Origin: Hansschlegelia beijingensis
GTDB taxonomy: Bacteria > Pseudomonadota > Alphaproteobacteria > Rhizobiales > Methylopilaceae
DNA: 64,000 nucleotides
Reading direction: 5' to 3'
NCBI RefSeq assembly: GCF_014196425.1
Contig: NZ_JACIDR010000001.1
Coordinates: forward strand, 496,001-560,000
In this document: positions 33,676 through 42,908 of the stretch, one piece after another
Position numbering within the stretch: position 1 is the first letter of the stretch
Layout: every line of letters starts with the position of its first letter
Program-made: the position numbers and the translations under genes
Notes under the pieces: generated by a model
Told to the model about the DNA's origin: nothing
What the model saw: only the letters and a program-made list of their open reading frames with translations
Database searches by the model: none

Positions 33676-34338
33676 ATGAAAGTCTTCATCATCGGCGTCG
33701 CCGGCGGCGTGGGACGCCGGGTCGCGGAGCAACTGGCCGAGGCGGGCGACGAACCCACCGGTCTCGTGCGCCGGCCTGAGCAGGCGGCGGCGCTGGCCGC
33801 GAGCGGCGTACGAACCGCGGCAGGCGATCTGGTCGCGATGTCGGTCGACGAGTTGGCGGAGGCCATGCGCGGCTCCGACGCCGTCGTGTTCAGCGCCGGA
33901 GCCGGCGGCAGGGACAGCGACGACGCGACCACCCAGGTCGACGGCGACGGACCAGGAAAACTGGCCGCTGCGGCGAAGCTCGCGGGCGTTCGACGCTTCG
34001 TCCTCGTCTCGGTCTTCCCCGAGGCGTGGCGCGAGCGGCGCATGGACGCCGCGTTCGAGCGCTACATGGTCCAGAAGAAGAAGGCGGAGACCCACCTGGT
34101 CCTGACCGGCCTAGACTGGCTGATCGTGCGGCCCTCCGCCCTGACGAACGAGCCCGGGACCGGCCGCGTCGACCTGGGCCTTGCGAAGACCCACACCGAG
34201 ATCGCGCGTGACGACGTCGCGGCCACGATCGTCGCGCTTCTGAGGGCGCCCCACCTCAAGCGGCTGATCCTGGAGGTCACGGGCGGACCGACGCCGATCG
34301 CCGACGCGGTCGAAGCGATGACTGGCGCGCCGCAGTGA
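33676..34338 (+). CDS. NAD(P)-binding atypical SDR (NmrA/YwnB-like)
   Basis: 220 residues from the ATG at 33676 with AAGGAGA 7-10 nt upstream. Rossmann start KVFIIGVAGGVGRRVAEQL with the GxxGxxG variant at 7-12; a second half contains RRFVLVSVF and WLIVRPSAL. The classic Tyr-x-x-x-Lys appears only loosely (YMVQKKKAE), typical of atypical SDRs that act as redox sensors or epimerases. It ends the cluster; 256 nt separate it from the hydrolase gene. Confidence 0.88.
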   Translation: MKVFIIGVAGGVGRRVAEQLAEAGDEPTGLVRRPEQAAALAASGVRTAAGDLVAMSVDELAEAMRGSDAVVFSAGAGGRDSDDATTQVDGDGPGKLAAAAKLAGVRRFVLVSVFPEAWRERRMDAAFERYMVQKKKAETHLVLTGLDWLIVRPSALTNEPGTGRVDLGLAKTHTEIARDDVAATIVALLRAPHLKRLILEVTGGPTPIADAVEAMTGAPQ

Positions 34339-34488
34339 AAAGGGGTCATCGGGTGGCGATGGGTTCACCGATTCCAGCGCGCTTCCGGCGATCGGCGCCA
34401 GTTGACCCTCAGCGGATGTTCGTGAGGTCTGCTGTAGGGCAAGGGAGCAGATGTCCCCGCAGACGATCTGGGGCTGAGCTCGGCGCTC

Positions 34489-34505
34489 CGGGGCCCGGCG
34501 CCCCG
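34489..34505 (-). terminator. Possible terminator hairpin downstream of the defence-like operon
   Basis: CGGGGC and GCCCCG with a 5-nt loop lie 39 nt beyond the stop of the last minus-strand gene. There is no T-run after it, so this is only a weak candidate. Confidence 0.3.
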
Positions 34506-34543
34506 AGGCCCTGCTTTGCCAGCTTGGCCGGCTGGACGGTACG

Positions 34544-35335
34544 CTAGCTGCGCGTCTCGGCGAGGGCGTCGCTCGTGGCGTGCTCTGGCTTCTGCACAAA
34601 CATCTTCATGTTCGTCAGCTCGCCCAGCCTGTCGAGCACCGCCTGGAGCAGGAGGTCAAAGGGCTCCCGGGGCACGCCTCCGGACACAATGCCGAAGATG
34701 CCCCGCTCGCGCCCGATGTCGGCACCGTGGGCGCAGCGGGCGCGCATTCGCGGCGCGTAGTTCCGGAACGCCTGCGGATCGAGGTCCAGGCGGCGGATCT
34801 CATTCTCATACCGGTCGAGCCACTTCGACCGCTTTTTCTTGTCCACGATGAGCAGCTCCAATGCGCGGTAGAGCGCCAGGAAGCGGTAGTGGCGGGGGAT
34901 CTCGGGACGCATGGCCTCCCTGAGCGCGGCGAGCGCGTCCGAATGCTCGGCCGTTTGAGCCGCGAGGGTGAGCAGGCCGTTGAGGTCCCAACGATGAGGC
35001 AGGCCCTCAGGCAACGTGATGCCGATCCCGTAGGCGCTCGGCACGGGCTCGGCGCTGAAGTAGCCGACGGAGATGAAGTCGCCGTCATCCCCAGCGAGGA
35101 CCGGCCGGACCTGGGTGGAATAGCTGATGCTGGCCGCCGCGAGCAGCCGGCTCAGGGCGTCGCTGACCAGCCGATGGTAGGGCTCTTCCGACCGCATGAA
35201 CCAGGACGGCACGGAGACGCCGAGCACGTCGATGTGGCCGGGCTCGCCCTTGCGGGGGCCTGGACGTCCCATCAGGTACATGTGCCAGGTCCAGCCCTTG
35301 TCGTGCCGCACATCTACCGCCGCAAGCAGCCGCAC
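34544..35335 (-). CDS. Protein of unknown function at the end of the defence-like operon (start uncertain)
   Basis: About 263 residues from a GTG at 35335. Coding-like sequence (GDDKPYWHCAWPLSPPPEP) continues upstream for 30 codons to the PIN-gene stop but without ATG or GTG, so the true start is unclear. The C-terminal half is helical and charged (YRALELLIVDKKKRSKWL and MRARCAHGADIGRER). I do not recognise the family. Its frame is shifted by +1 from the upstream PIN gene with no gap, so a frame disruption joining the two is possible. The composition is like that of the neighbouring nuclease genes. Confidence 0.6.
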   Translation of the reverse strand: MRLLAAVDVRHDKGWTWHMYLMGRPGPRKGEPGHIDVLGVSVPSWFMRSEEPYHRLVSDALSRLLAAASISYSTQVRPVLAGDDGDFISVGYFSAEPVPSAYGIGITLPEGLPHRWDLNGLLTLAAQTAEHSDALAALREAMRPEIPRHYRFLALYRALELLIVDKKKRSKWLDRYENEIRRLDLDPQAFRNYAPRMRARCAHGADIGRERGIFGIVSGGVPREPFDLLLQAVLDRLGELTNMKMFVQKPEHATSDALAETRS

Positions 35336-35426
35336 CTCGGCGGGCTCTGGCGGGGGCGAGAGGGGCCAAGCGCAATGCCAGTAGGGCTTATCGTCCCCAG
35401 GTCCGCCCTGCCCGGGCCGGGAGGGC

Positions 35427-36551
35427 TCAGTCCTCGTAGCTCCAACGCAGGTCGATGTTGCCGAAGTCGACGTGCAGGCGGCGACGGTTAACCTCGACCT
35501 CCACGGCGGAGGGCTCTGGATCCAAGGCGCGGTTGATGGTGACGCTGACGCTGACGCGGTGGCTGCTCTCAACGTCGTCCGACTGGGTGTTCAGGCGCAC
35601 ATACTCCCCGTCAATGCTGTCGCGGACCGAAAGGTCGAACTGCGCCACGAACCGGATCAGGCAGTCGAGCTCCATCGAGAAGGTGACCTCGTCGCCTTCG
35701 AGCGACAGCACCTGCGGGGGCGAGGCGATCGTCCAGGTCTGCTGAGAGGCGCTTTCGGGCTCCGCTTCGAAGTGGAAGGACGAGCGCGCCTCCACCTCGA
35801 AGTCGGCTTCGTCCAGCCAGGCCTGGATCGCTATATTGAGGTCGTGCTCCACGTCCGGCGCCTGGCCGGCCTTGAGCAGCTCCACCGCCCGGTGCACCAC
35901 TCGCTGTCCGGCCTGGTTGAAGAGGTTGAGCGCGCCGGTGAAGTTGGGCGTGCAGACGAGGCGCGTCGAACCCTCCGCGAAGGCCCGCCAGTCGCCGTCG
36001 CGGCTGATGGCGAGGACGGTGGTGTCCTGCTGCTCTGCCCAAGCTTCGAGAGCCAGGAGGGCTATGGCGTCCGGGAACTCGGCCTTCTTGGACACCGCGC
36101 CCCTGAAGGGCGGCTGGGAGCTGAAGTAGCGCTGCAGCAATGGGCCGACCTGCCAACCCCTCGCACCTGATCTCCGTCCCCCCGACAGCGCTCAGGAAAG
36201 ACTCCCACTCCTCTTGCGCCAGCTCTGCGGGGTCGGCCTGCAGGTCGTCGTCAGCGCCGACGCTTCGTTTTCGGGCCTGCGCCAGGCCTTACGGTACTGG
36301 TTCAGGGCGGCGGTGAGCTTGGCGGCTTGGTCGGTCGCCGCGCGCGCGATGTGCGCCTGCACCTCCCGCGCGGTGACATCGGTGAAGATGAGCGCCACCC
36401 CATGCTGGGAGGCCACCGGTCCGAGCGACCGCAGCGCCCGGTAGTCGAGGTTGCACTCGAACTGGTCGAAGACGCTTGTGTCCAGGGTCATGGCGCCGAA
36501 GCAGCCCTCGGCGACGGCGTCGGCCAGCTCGGCGTCGCTCATGGCAGGCAA
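35427..36551 (-). pseudogene. PIN-domain (DUF4935-like) protein disrupted by two frame changes
   Basis: The first frame from 36551 encodes the PIN start (MTLDTSVFDQFECNL with the first catalytic Asp, then DVTAREVQAH with the acidic partner). It then hits TGA at 36194. Protein-like sequence moves to another frame near 36262 (DDDLQADPAELAQEEWESFL) and returns to the original frame near 36141 (LLQRYFSSQPPF, then SKKAEFPDAIALLAL and LAISRDGDW with further acidic residues), ending at 35427. Repaired, it is about 375 residues with a beta-rich C-terminal domain. PIN domains are RNases or nicking DNases. Two close compensating indels mean decay, a sequencing artefact, or less likely recoding. Confidence 0.75.
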
Positions 36552-36630
36552 GGGGCAGGTCTCCTCGACGGCGCTAGTCTGTGCTCCGCAGCGGTGGGGC
36601 CAAGCGCCGCCGCCGTCACCCGCTGCAACC

Positions 36631-37596
36631 TCATGGGGCCGCTGAAAGCCGCTCCCGGAGCTGGCTGATCCAGACCTTCACCATAGCGGAGTACGGCGCC
36701 TGGGGAGCCGCCATTCGCCTGAGCTCCGCCAAGATCTGGTCCTGCAGGAAGTGCAGCCGCTTCACCGCCACGGGAACGATGGCCCCCGTGGCGCCGGTCT
36801 CCAGGTCTTCTGCCAGCTTGCCCAGCTCGATGATCAGCATCTCCAGGAACTCGAGGCGGCGAAGGACGCGCGTGCGCTCCTGGACGAGGCCCAGGCGGTT
36901 GAGGCCGTAGACCTGGATCGAGACTGCGCCGCGTTGGCTGATGGCGGGATCGCCGGCCTCAGGATCCGGCGTGGCGGCAGCGTCGGGCCGGGGCAGGACC
37001 AGGCTGATGGGGTTGGTGCCTTCGGTGTAGAAGAGCAGGTGCTCCTCTGGATCGTCGTCACAGGGGTTCAGCAGGAGCGGCTGCTCCCCGGCGAGAGGGT
37101 CGTTCTCCGACCTCGCCCGAACCCCCGCGATGGGGAAGGCGTCCTTCTTGCCCGAGGACAGGACGGCGGACGAGCCGAGCGTCCGGCTGTTCTCGTCCAG
37201 GGTCTGGAGGCTGGCGCTGCCGGTGGGGGTCACCTGCCGGCGGCGACGGTTGCAGTCGATGCAGCTCGGCAGGAGGTTCTCCCACACCATGGCGAGCCAC
37301 CAGTAGCCATGATGCTGGTCGTCGCCTTCCACCGCCGCCTTTGGCCTGAAATGCTCCACGTCGACCGGGGCGCTGGAGGCGTAGACGGTCTCGCAGTAGG
37401 CGCACTTGCCGTGGAAGAGGTCCTCCAGGCGACCCTTCACCTCTGCGGCCTTGTAGACCGCGAAGGGGAAGCTGCCGGTCTTCGGATCGTAGGGGTCGGA
37501 ATAGTGCGCCCTGCCGCGCTCGAGCTCGGTCTGACCCTGGACGAGGACGGCCAGGGCGCGGGGAGGCGGAGAGACGCCGCGGCTCGCCCTTCGCAT
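36631..37596 (-). CDS. HNH endonuclease, PtuB-like
   Basis: 321 residues from the ATG at 37596, whose A is shared with the upstream stop (TAATG). Complete HNH/beta-beta-alpha-metal site: zinc Cys in KCAYCE (65-68), catalytic EHFRPK with His82, WENLLPSC (105-112) and CIDCN (112-116). This layout and length match PtuB of the Septu anti-phage system and retron-Septu effectors, which cut DNA or tRNA when freed by their ATPase. The translational coupling to the ATPase gene supports a complex. Unlike Septu, the ATPase carries its own HNH-like module. Confidence 0.88.
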   Translation of the reverse strand: MRRASRGVSPPPRALAVLVQGQTELERGRAHYSDPYDPKTGSFPFAVYKAAEVKGRLEDLFHGKCAYCETVYASSAPVDVEHFRPKAAVEGDDQHHGYWWLAMVWENLLPSCIDCNRRRRQVTPTGSASLQTLDENSRTLGSSAVLSSGKKDAFPIAGVRARSENDPLAGEQPLLLNPCDDDPEEHLLFYTEGTNPISLVLPRPDAAATPDPEAGDPAISQRGAVSIQVYGLNRLGLVQERTRVLRRLEFLEMLIIELGKLAEDLETGATGAIVPVAVKRLHFLQDQILAELRRMAAPQAPYSAMVKVWISQLRERLSAAP

Positions 37597-39899
37597 TAGA
37601 CGCCCTCCAGCGCTTTGACGATCCGGCGCCGCGTGTCCTCCCGAAGCTCCCGCAGGCTCTGGCTAGACTGCTCGCGCTTGAGCTTCAGGTAGTCGGCGAC
37701 GGCCTGCTGCACCTGGCGCTGCACTTCCGTGGCGCCCACCGGGAGGGCCGAAGCGACTTCCGCCTCGAACTGGGAGAGCGTCGCCGCCTCTTCAGGGTCC
37801 AGCGGCTTGCCCGCCGCGCGCTTCGTGAGGAGGTCGGCGACGCTCGCAAGCCTCCGCTCCGTCTCCGGCTCGTCGGTGGAGAAGAGGCTGAAGAAGTCCG
37901 ATGTCAGGAGCTGCTGGACCGTAAGCGCGCCCACGTTCGGCAGATCTGTGAGCTGTTCGACGAAGATGGGCAGGCTGGTCCTGTCAGTGGCCGCGCCGGC
38001 GATCCGGTGCAGGACCAGCACCTCCCCGTCGGCCATCCCGCGCAGGCAGAGGGGGTCGTGGGTCGTGGCGATGAAGGTCATGTTCGGCAGCGCCCGGCGA
38101 AGCCCGGTCATGATCTGTATCTTCCACCGTGGGTGCAGGTGCGCCTCGACCTCGTCCACGAGGACGACGCCGCGGGCCGAGGCGAAGGTGTTGAAGACCG
38201 GGTTGACCCGCTCGTCCATGAGGCCTTCGAGGATGTCGCAGATCATGGCGAGGACGGAGCGGAAGCCGGACGAGACCAGGCCGAGGGGCGTCTGCGTCTC
38301 GACGAGGCGGCCGTCGGGGCCGCGGGTCGCCGTGACGACGAGGCAACGCCGCCGGGCCGGGTCACGACGAAGGACCTCGAAATCCTCCTCCACGGAGAGG
38401 ATCTCACGAAGGGCACGGACCACCATGTTGAAGCGGTCCTCCTTCAGGCCCAGCAGCCACTCCTCCGGGTTGGACAGCAGCGTGTCCGTCCTGAACAGGC
38501 TGGCGATGGATCGGGCGGGCATATAGCGCCGGCGACCGTCCAAGTACTGGCGGTAGGCGCCGTAGGCGAAGACCGGCGGCCGGTCCTGCCGGCCGGAGGC
38601 GGCCATGCCGCGCGCATCGATGACGAGCCGTCGCTCCTCCCCGTCGTCGAACGACAGCACCACCTCCGCAGATGGCACAGGTCGGGCCTGGTCGACGCCC
38701 ATAAAGGCCGGATCCAGGCGCAGCTTCGACGGATCGAGCTTTAGGCCTTCCCAGGCCAGACCGGAGCACATGGCCAGGGCGATGGCCTCGAGGATGGAGC
38801 TCTTCCCCGCGGCGTTCTCGCCGAGGATCAGCAGCGCCGGCGTGGGCGCCTCCGGATCGGAGTCGGCCGCATTGAGCCCAACCGGAAAGTCCAGGGACTC
38901 CAGGCCCTTGAACCTGCGGATGCTGACGTGCGTCAGGCGGGCCTTGCTGTGGGTGAGGTCCTGCGCCACGGGCTCGAGGGGCGGCCCCGCCTCATCAAGT
39001 TCCCGGACGGCTTCGAAGGCGGCCGTCAGCTCGGTCGCTGAGACCCGCCGCCGCGGCGACGTCAGGAAGGCGGCGATGCGGGCGGGCGAAAGGGTCGGCG
39101 TTCCGCCCTCGCGGCGCGCCAGTTCGCCGGCGACCCGGCGAAGGAGGAGATACCAGCCGCCGCCGAAGGGCAGGGCTGGGAAGTCGAACACCTCGGGGGT
39201 GTCCGGCGGCCTTGGGGCGTCCTCCCCGTCGATGGAAAGGAGCCGGAGCAGGCGGGCGCGATAGCTGGCGAAGGCCGTCGCTCGCTGATCGACGAGCTTC
39301 GGGCGATGGAGCCTGAATTGCTGGATCGTGAACCTCGCGCGGTCCGTCTTGCCGACAACGCGGCCGTCCTCCTGGAGATGGAAGTGGGACACGAAATCCT
39401 GCTGCACGCAGGGCTCGATGAGCATGGGCCGCTCGCGAGGAGGATAGTCCCGCCACAGGCCGGCCCCTTCCTCCACATAGCGCTCGATCTGTTTGGGCGT
39501 CGGCACGGGCGCCCGCGAGCCGCGCACCGGAAACAGGTCGGGCTGTTCGGGGCGGCAACCCTCGCAGATCGGGTAAAGGTTCTCCCAGGCCTCCGCGAGC
39601 CAGGCGTAGTAGAGATGGCCAGTGCGGGGCTGGAAGGGCAGGGCTTCGCTGGCGGGTCTGAAGCGGTAGGGCGTGATGGGATCCGGCGCCTCGCAGAAGG
39701 CGCACCTGCCCCGGAAGAGCCGCCTCAGGGATTCCCTGACGGAGACGTGGTCCAGGTTCGGGCGGCGGTTGACCGCCGTCTGCAGTTGCCGTTCCGCGCC
39801 GGAGCTGAAGAGCCGCTGCAGGTCCTCGCGCGCGACCTGGGCTTCCCTTTCCAGGAGAAACTTCGGCGGCGGCTCTGTGTTGCGCTCGAACTTCTGCAT
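37596..39899 (-). CDS. AAA/ABC-type ATPase (PtuA-like) with degenerate N-terminal HNH module
   Basis: 767 residues from the ATG at 39899, with GGAGG 5 nt upstream. Residues 60-116 imitate an HNH domain: CAFCE (67-70), AWENLYPIC and CEGC (112-115) keep the zinc cysteines. The catalytic His position (EHFRPK in the neighbour) reads YRFRPAS, so nuclease activity is unlikely. Residues 320-620 are an SMC/OLD-like ATPase: Walker A LGENAAGKSS (359-368), signature LVSSGFRSVL (541-550), Walker B VVLVDEVEAHLHP (578-590) and H-loop TTHDPL. It probably senses the invader and controls the intact HNH protein encoded next. Confidence 0.9.
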   Translation of the reverse strand: MQKFERNTEPPPKFLLEREAQVAREDLQRLFSSGAERQLQTAVNRRPNLDHVSVRESLRRLFRGRCAFCEAPDPITPYRFRPASEALPFQPRTGHLYYAWLAEAWENLYPICEGCRPEQPDLFPVRGSRAPVPTPKQIERYVEEGAGLWRDYPPRERPMLIEPCVQQDFVSHFHLQEDGRVVGKTDRARFTIQQFRLHRPKLVDQRATAFASYRARLLRLLSIDGEDAPRPPDTPEVFDFPALPFGGGWYLLLRRVAGELARREGGTPTLSPARIAAFLTSPRRRVSATELTAAFEAVRELDEAGPPLEPVAQDLTHSKARLTHVSIRRFKGLESLDFPVGLNAADSDPEAPTPALLILGENAAGKSSILEAIALAMCSGLAWEGLKLDPSKLRLDPAFMGVDQARPVPSAEVVLSFDDGEERRLVIDARGMAASGRQDRPPVFAYGAYRQYLDGRRRYMPARSIASLFRTDTLLSNPEEWLLGLKEDRFNMVVRALREILSVEEDFEVLRRDPARRRCLVVTATRGPDGRLVETQTPLGLVSSGFRSVLAMICDILEGLMDERVNPVFNTFASARGVVLVDEVEAHLHPRWKIQIMTGLRRALPNMTFIATTHDPLCLRGMADGEVLVLHRIAGAATDRTSLPIFVEQLTDLPNVGALTVQQLLTSDFFSLFSTDEPETERRLASVADLLTKRAAGKPLDPEEAATLSQFEAEVASALPVGATEVQRQVQQAVADYLKLKREQSSQSLRELREDTRRRIVKALEGV

Positions 39900-39966
39900 G
39901 CGGCCCTCCTTCCCCAAGGCGACGCTAGCAACTGTAACCTCAGGTTGTGAAGCCTAAGGGCCTCGC

Positions 39967-42723
39967 TCACCTCTGCTGAAGCGACCGGTAGTAGACGCGC
40001 GGGGCGCCCGGCGTGGGCTCCCACGTAAAGCACTCGCAGTAGTCGTCGATGGCCTGAATGACTCCGAGGAGCGAAGCGCCGGTGAAGGTTAGGGTCTGGC
40101 CCGTGCCCCAGTGGCTTAGAAAGTTGCTGGTGATGGTGAAGAAGTTGGCGTTGAGGCCCGCGACCTGCGCCGGCTCCAGCACCAGGATCCCGGCCGCCTG
40201 ATGCAGCTTCACGGCGGCCTCTAGGGCCTTCAGAAATTCGCCGGCCAGCTGCTTGTTGTCGTTGAAGGCGACGTCCACGGGCACTGGGATCCGCAGCCGG
40301 CTGATCAGGTCGCTCAGGCGGTACTCCAGGTATTGGCGCAGGCCTTCCTTGGCGTTGTCCACCTGGCCAGCCTGGAGCATAGAGATGGTGCCCTCACGGA
40401 CCTTGTTGACCGCGCCCGCCTGGGGGAGGACGGCGAACTTGGGCGTCCCTTCCAGGCGCTGATGCCACCATCCCCCTAAGTTGCAGTGCTTGTTGAACAG
40501 CTTCTCGAGCATGGTGTCGTGGCTGAGCATGATCACCTGCGGGCCGCACGGATTGCCGGGCCTCGCGTAGCTCGTCCGGATCAGCTCGACCAGGTAGTTC
40601 TGGTGGCCGGCGTCGAAGCTCGAGGTGACATCGTCGAGGATTATGAACTTCGGCAGCCCGCCGAAGAGCGAGGCCGCGGCCAGGTAGAGGGAGATCGAGA
40701 ACGCGTTCCGGAAGCTCTCCGAGAGGACGGCCTGGGGCGAGACATTCGACTGCCCGTGGAAGTCGGCGAGCCGGATCTGCAGGTCCTCGCTGCTCGCGCG
40801 CTTGGCCACGGCAGGCTCGACGCCCAGGAACCACATCCGCTTATAGTAGTCTTTGAAGACCGGCTCGACCGCCGCCAGCCGCGCCTTGCTGAGATTGGAT
40901 TCCGCCACGCCGAAGGTCTGGGACGCGAAGTCGAGGAAGGTCTTGACGCGGGTGACGCGCCCCTCCTGCTCCAGCAGGCGCGAGACTTCCGCCTGCGCCG
41001 CGGCGAGCTTGCGCCAGTTGTCCTGCAGCCGGCGCGCGGTCTCGATCTTCTTAGTGACCTCCACCGAGGATTGGGGCAGCTCCTTCTCGAGCTGCGTCTG
41101 TTCCGTGGCGAGGGCCTCTTCGCGGGACCGGGCCTGCTCGCGCAGCGCCTGCAGCCAGTCCACGAGCTGCTGGGCCTCTTCGCGCGTGATAGCGCCCGCC
41201 TCCGCGCGCGGATGCAGCGCGCCGATCAGCCTCGCCTCGGGCGCGGCTTGGAGCTCCGCCTCCAGCGCGGTCAGCTCCGCCCAGCCCGCCTCGCCCCATT
41301 CGACGCCGCAAGCCTCCGCGGCCTGGTCCAGCAGGCTGAATTCGGCAAGCTTCGCGGCGAGGTGGTGGCGCAGGTCGTGGGGCGCAGAGCTGTCGCAGAG
41401 AGGGCAGATCTTCGGATCCGTCCAGTCGGGATCCTGCACCACCTTTGCTCCGGTCTGGAACAGCTGGAGCATGAGGTCGCCCGCGGTCTTGGCGAGGGCC
41501 TCGTCCCGTTCGGCGGCGCGGCTGACCAGCTGCTTCGCGCGCTCCGTGGACGGGGCTTCCAGGTTGAGCTTGCCGAGCTCGGCGCGCTCGCGCAGGCAGG
41601 CCGAGAGTCGCTCGCGCTTAGGGCCGCCCTCGGCCGCCTTGATGGCCTCGATGCAGCCCTCGATATCTACCTCGCCGAAGGTCTTGGCCTCGCACAGCCC
41701 CTTCAGCGGCGCGATCTGGGCCAGGGCGTCGAGGCATCGCTCTTGGGCCTGGGCGTCGCCGAGACCCTGCAGGGACGCGCCCACATGGAGCTCGAAGTCC
41801 GTGGCGAGCGCCGCATTGGCGTCCGCCGCCGCCTTGCGCTCGCGCGCCAGCGCCTGGGTCCTGGCCGTCACCTCGAAGTGGTTGTTGAAGGCCTTGGCGT
41901 GGGCGAGACCGGCCAGGGCTTGGCGCAGGGCGCTGTAGGCGGAGAGGCCCAGCAACCCTGCGAATGTGCGTCCACGCTCCAGCGGCTTGTCGGCGATGAA
42001 CCGCCGGAAGGTTGGGCCATCGAGGAACACGAACTCCCGATCCAGCCCGGCCAGGATGGCGTTCGCGTCCCAGGGGGCCGGCGCGCTGACGGTGCGGACT
42101 CCCTGATCGTCGCGGACGACGGTGATCTCGCATTTGGCGCCCGTGGGCTCGGCGACCAGCCGCAGCTTGATGGTCGCCTTGCGCCCGGAGTGGAAGCGAT
42201 TGAGGTAGTAGTCGCCCTCGCGCTCCGCAGCGGGCAGGTCCTCCAGCCAGGGCAGGCGGCCGGTGATCGCGTAGCGAACGGCGTCGTGGACGGAGCTCTT
42301 TCCCACCCCGTTGACCGCCGCGACGCTGTTGACCTTGTTGGGGTGGAACTTCAGGTCAAGCGGCTTGCCCTCGTTGTTCACGCCCCGGAAGCCCTCGATG
42401 CTAATCCCCTCCAACAGCCAACCGGTGATCGGGTTGGGCGCTGGCGGCGACGGTCCAGCTGCCGGCGGCGTAGGAGCAGGCTGAGGCGTAGCTGCCGGCC
42501 CAGGGGCGGCCACGGCGGAGGATGGCGGCGACGGCGATGTCGCGGCCAGGAGGTCCCGGACGGCCTCCTCGTCGTGAGTGTCCGCCGCCATCGCGGCGAA
42601 GTGCTTCGCCAGCTCCGGGCCGAGCGCAGCGTCGGCCTGGGTCAAGTGCGCGGCGAAGCGTGCGAGATTGTCCTCCAGGGAGGCGCTTTCGTCGAAGGCG
42701 AAGGAGCTGACTGGGGTCGGCAT
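39967..42723 (-). CDS. SMC/Rad50-like ATPase with zinc hook
   Basis: 918 residues. A Pro/Ala-rich linker (61-98) separates a small helical N-terminus from the ATPase. Walker A VNGVGKSS (137-144) is followed by a long coiled-coil-rich middle with a zinc-hook-like CPLC (440-443) near its apex. Then come the signature segment VLSESFRNAFS (666-676) and Walker B FIILDDVTSS (693-702). The C-terminal 200 residues are unassigned. Such proteins act on DNA ends or loops, as in Rad50, Wadjet JetC and Lamassu LmuB. It is the first gene of the five-gene minus-strand set, 67 nt before the HNH-ATPase, and diverges from the helicase gene. Confidence 0.88.
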   Translation of the reverse strand: MPTPVSSFAFDESASLEDNLARFAAHLTQADAALGPELAKHFAAMAADTHDEEAVRDLLAATSPSPPSSAVAAPGPAATPQPAPTPPAAGPSPPAPNPITGWLLEGISIEGFRGVNNEGKPLDLKFHPNKVNSVAAVNGVGKSSVHDAVRYAITGRLPWLEDLPAAEREGDYYLNRFHSGRKATIKLRLVAEPTGAKCEITVVRDDQGVRTVSAPAPWDANAILAGLDREFVFLDGPTFRRFIADKPLERGRTFAGLLGLSAYSALRQALAGLAHAKAFNNHFEVTARTQALARERKAAADANAALATDFELHVGASLQGLGDAQAQERCLDALAQIAPLKGLCEAKTFGEVDIEGCIEAIKAAEGGPKRERLSACLRERAELGKLNLEAPSTERAKQLVSRAAERDEALAKTAGDLMLQLFQTGAKVVQDPDWTDPKICPLCDSSAPHDLRHHLAAKLAEFSLLDQAAEACGVEWGEAGWAELTALEAELQAAPEARLIGALHPRAEAGAITREEAQQLVDWLQALREQARSREEALATEQTQLEKELPQSSVEVTKKIETARRLQDNWRKLAAAQAEVSRLLEQEGRVTRVKTFLDFASQTFGVAESNLSKARLAAVEPVFKDYYKRMWFLGVEPAVAKRASSEDLQIRLADFHGQSNVSPQAVLSESFRNAFSISLYLAAASLFGGLPKFIILDDVTSSFDAGHQNYLVELIRTSYARPGNPCGPQVIMLSHDTMLEKLFNKHCNLGGWWHQRLEGTPKFAVLPQAGAVNKVREGTISMLQAGQVDNAKEGLRQYLEYRLSDLISRLRIPVPVDVAFNDNKQLAGEFLKALEAAVKLHQAAGILVLEPAQVAGLNANFFTITSNFLSHWGTGQTLTFTGASLLGVIQAIDDYCECFTWEPTPGAPRVYYRSLQQR

Positions 42724-42908
42724 GGCGTTTTCTTAAGGGCCCGATCCTAGCCGCCGGGGGCGTCCGCCTCGTCGCCAAATAGCGCATGCGGAAGATTACG
42801 GCTCGTGCGTCTCAGGAGCGGGCAAGTGTGTCCTGCGCCGTTGTACCGTGTAGCCTGGGCGGGCAGTAGCTGAGATCACAATGAGCTCACAAGACCGGAT
42901 CGATCCCA

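Noticed and set aside
36631-39899. ATPase and HNH genes as an ordinary Septu (PtuAB) pair
   Set aside because: The HNH partner fits PtuB, but the ATPase carries an extra degenerate HNH module and is accompanied by a second SMC-like ATPase and a PIN gene; kept only as a likeness.
39967-42723. SMC-like protein as LmuB of a Lamassu system
   Set aside because: No LmuA effector or LmuC is adjacent; the operon has HNH and PIN proteins, so the name would be misleading.
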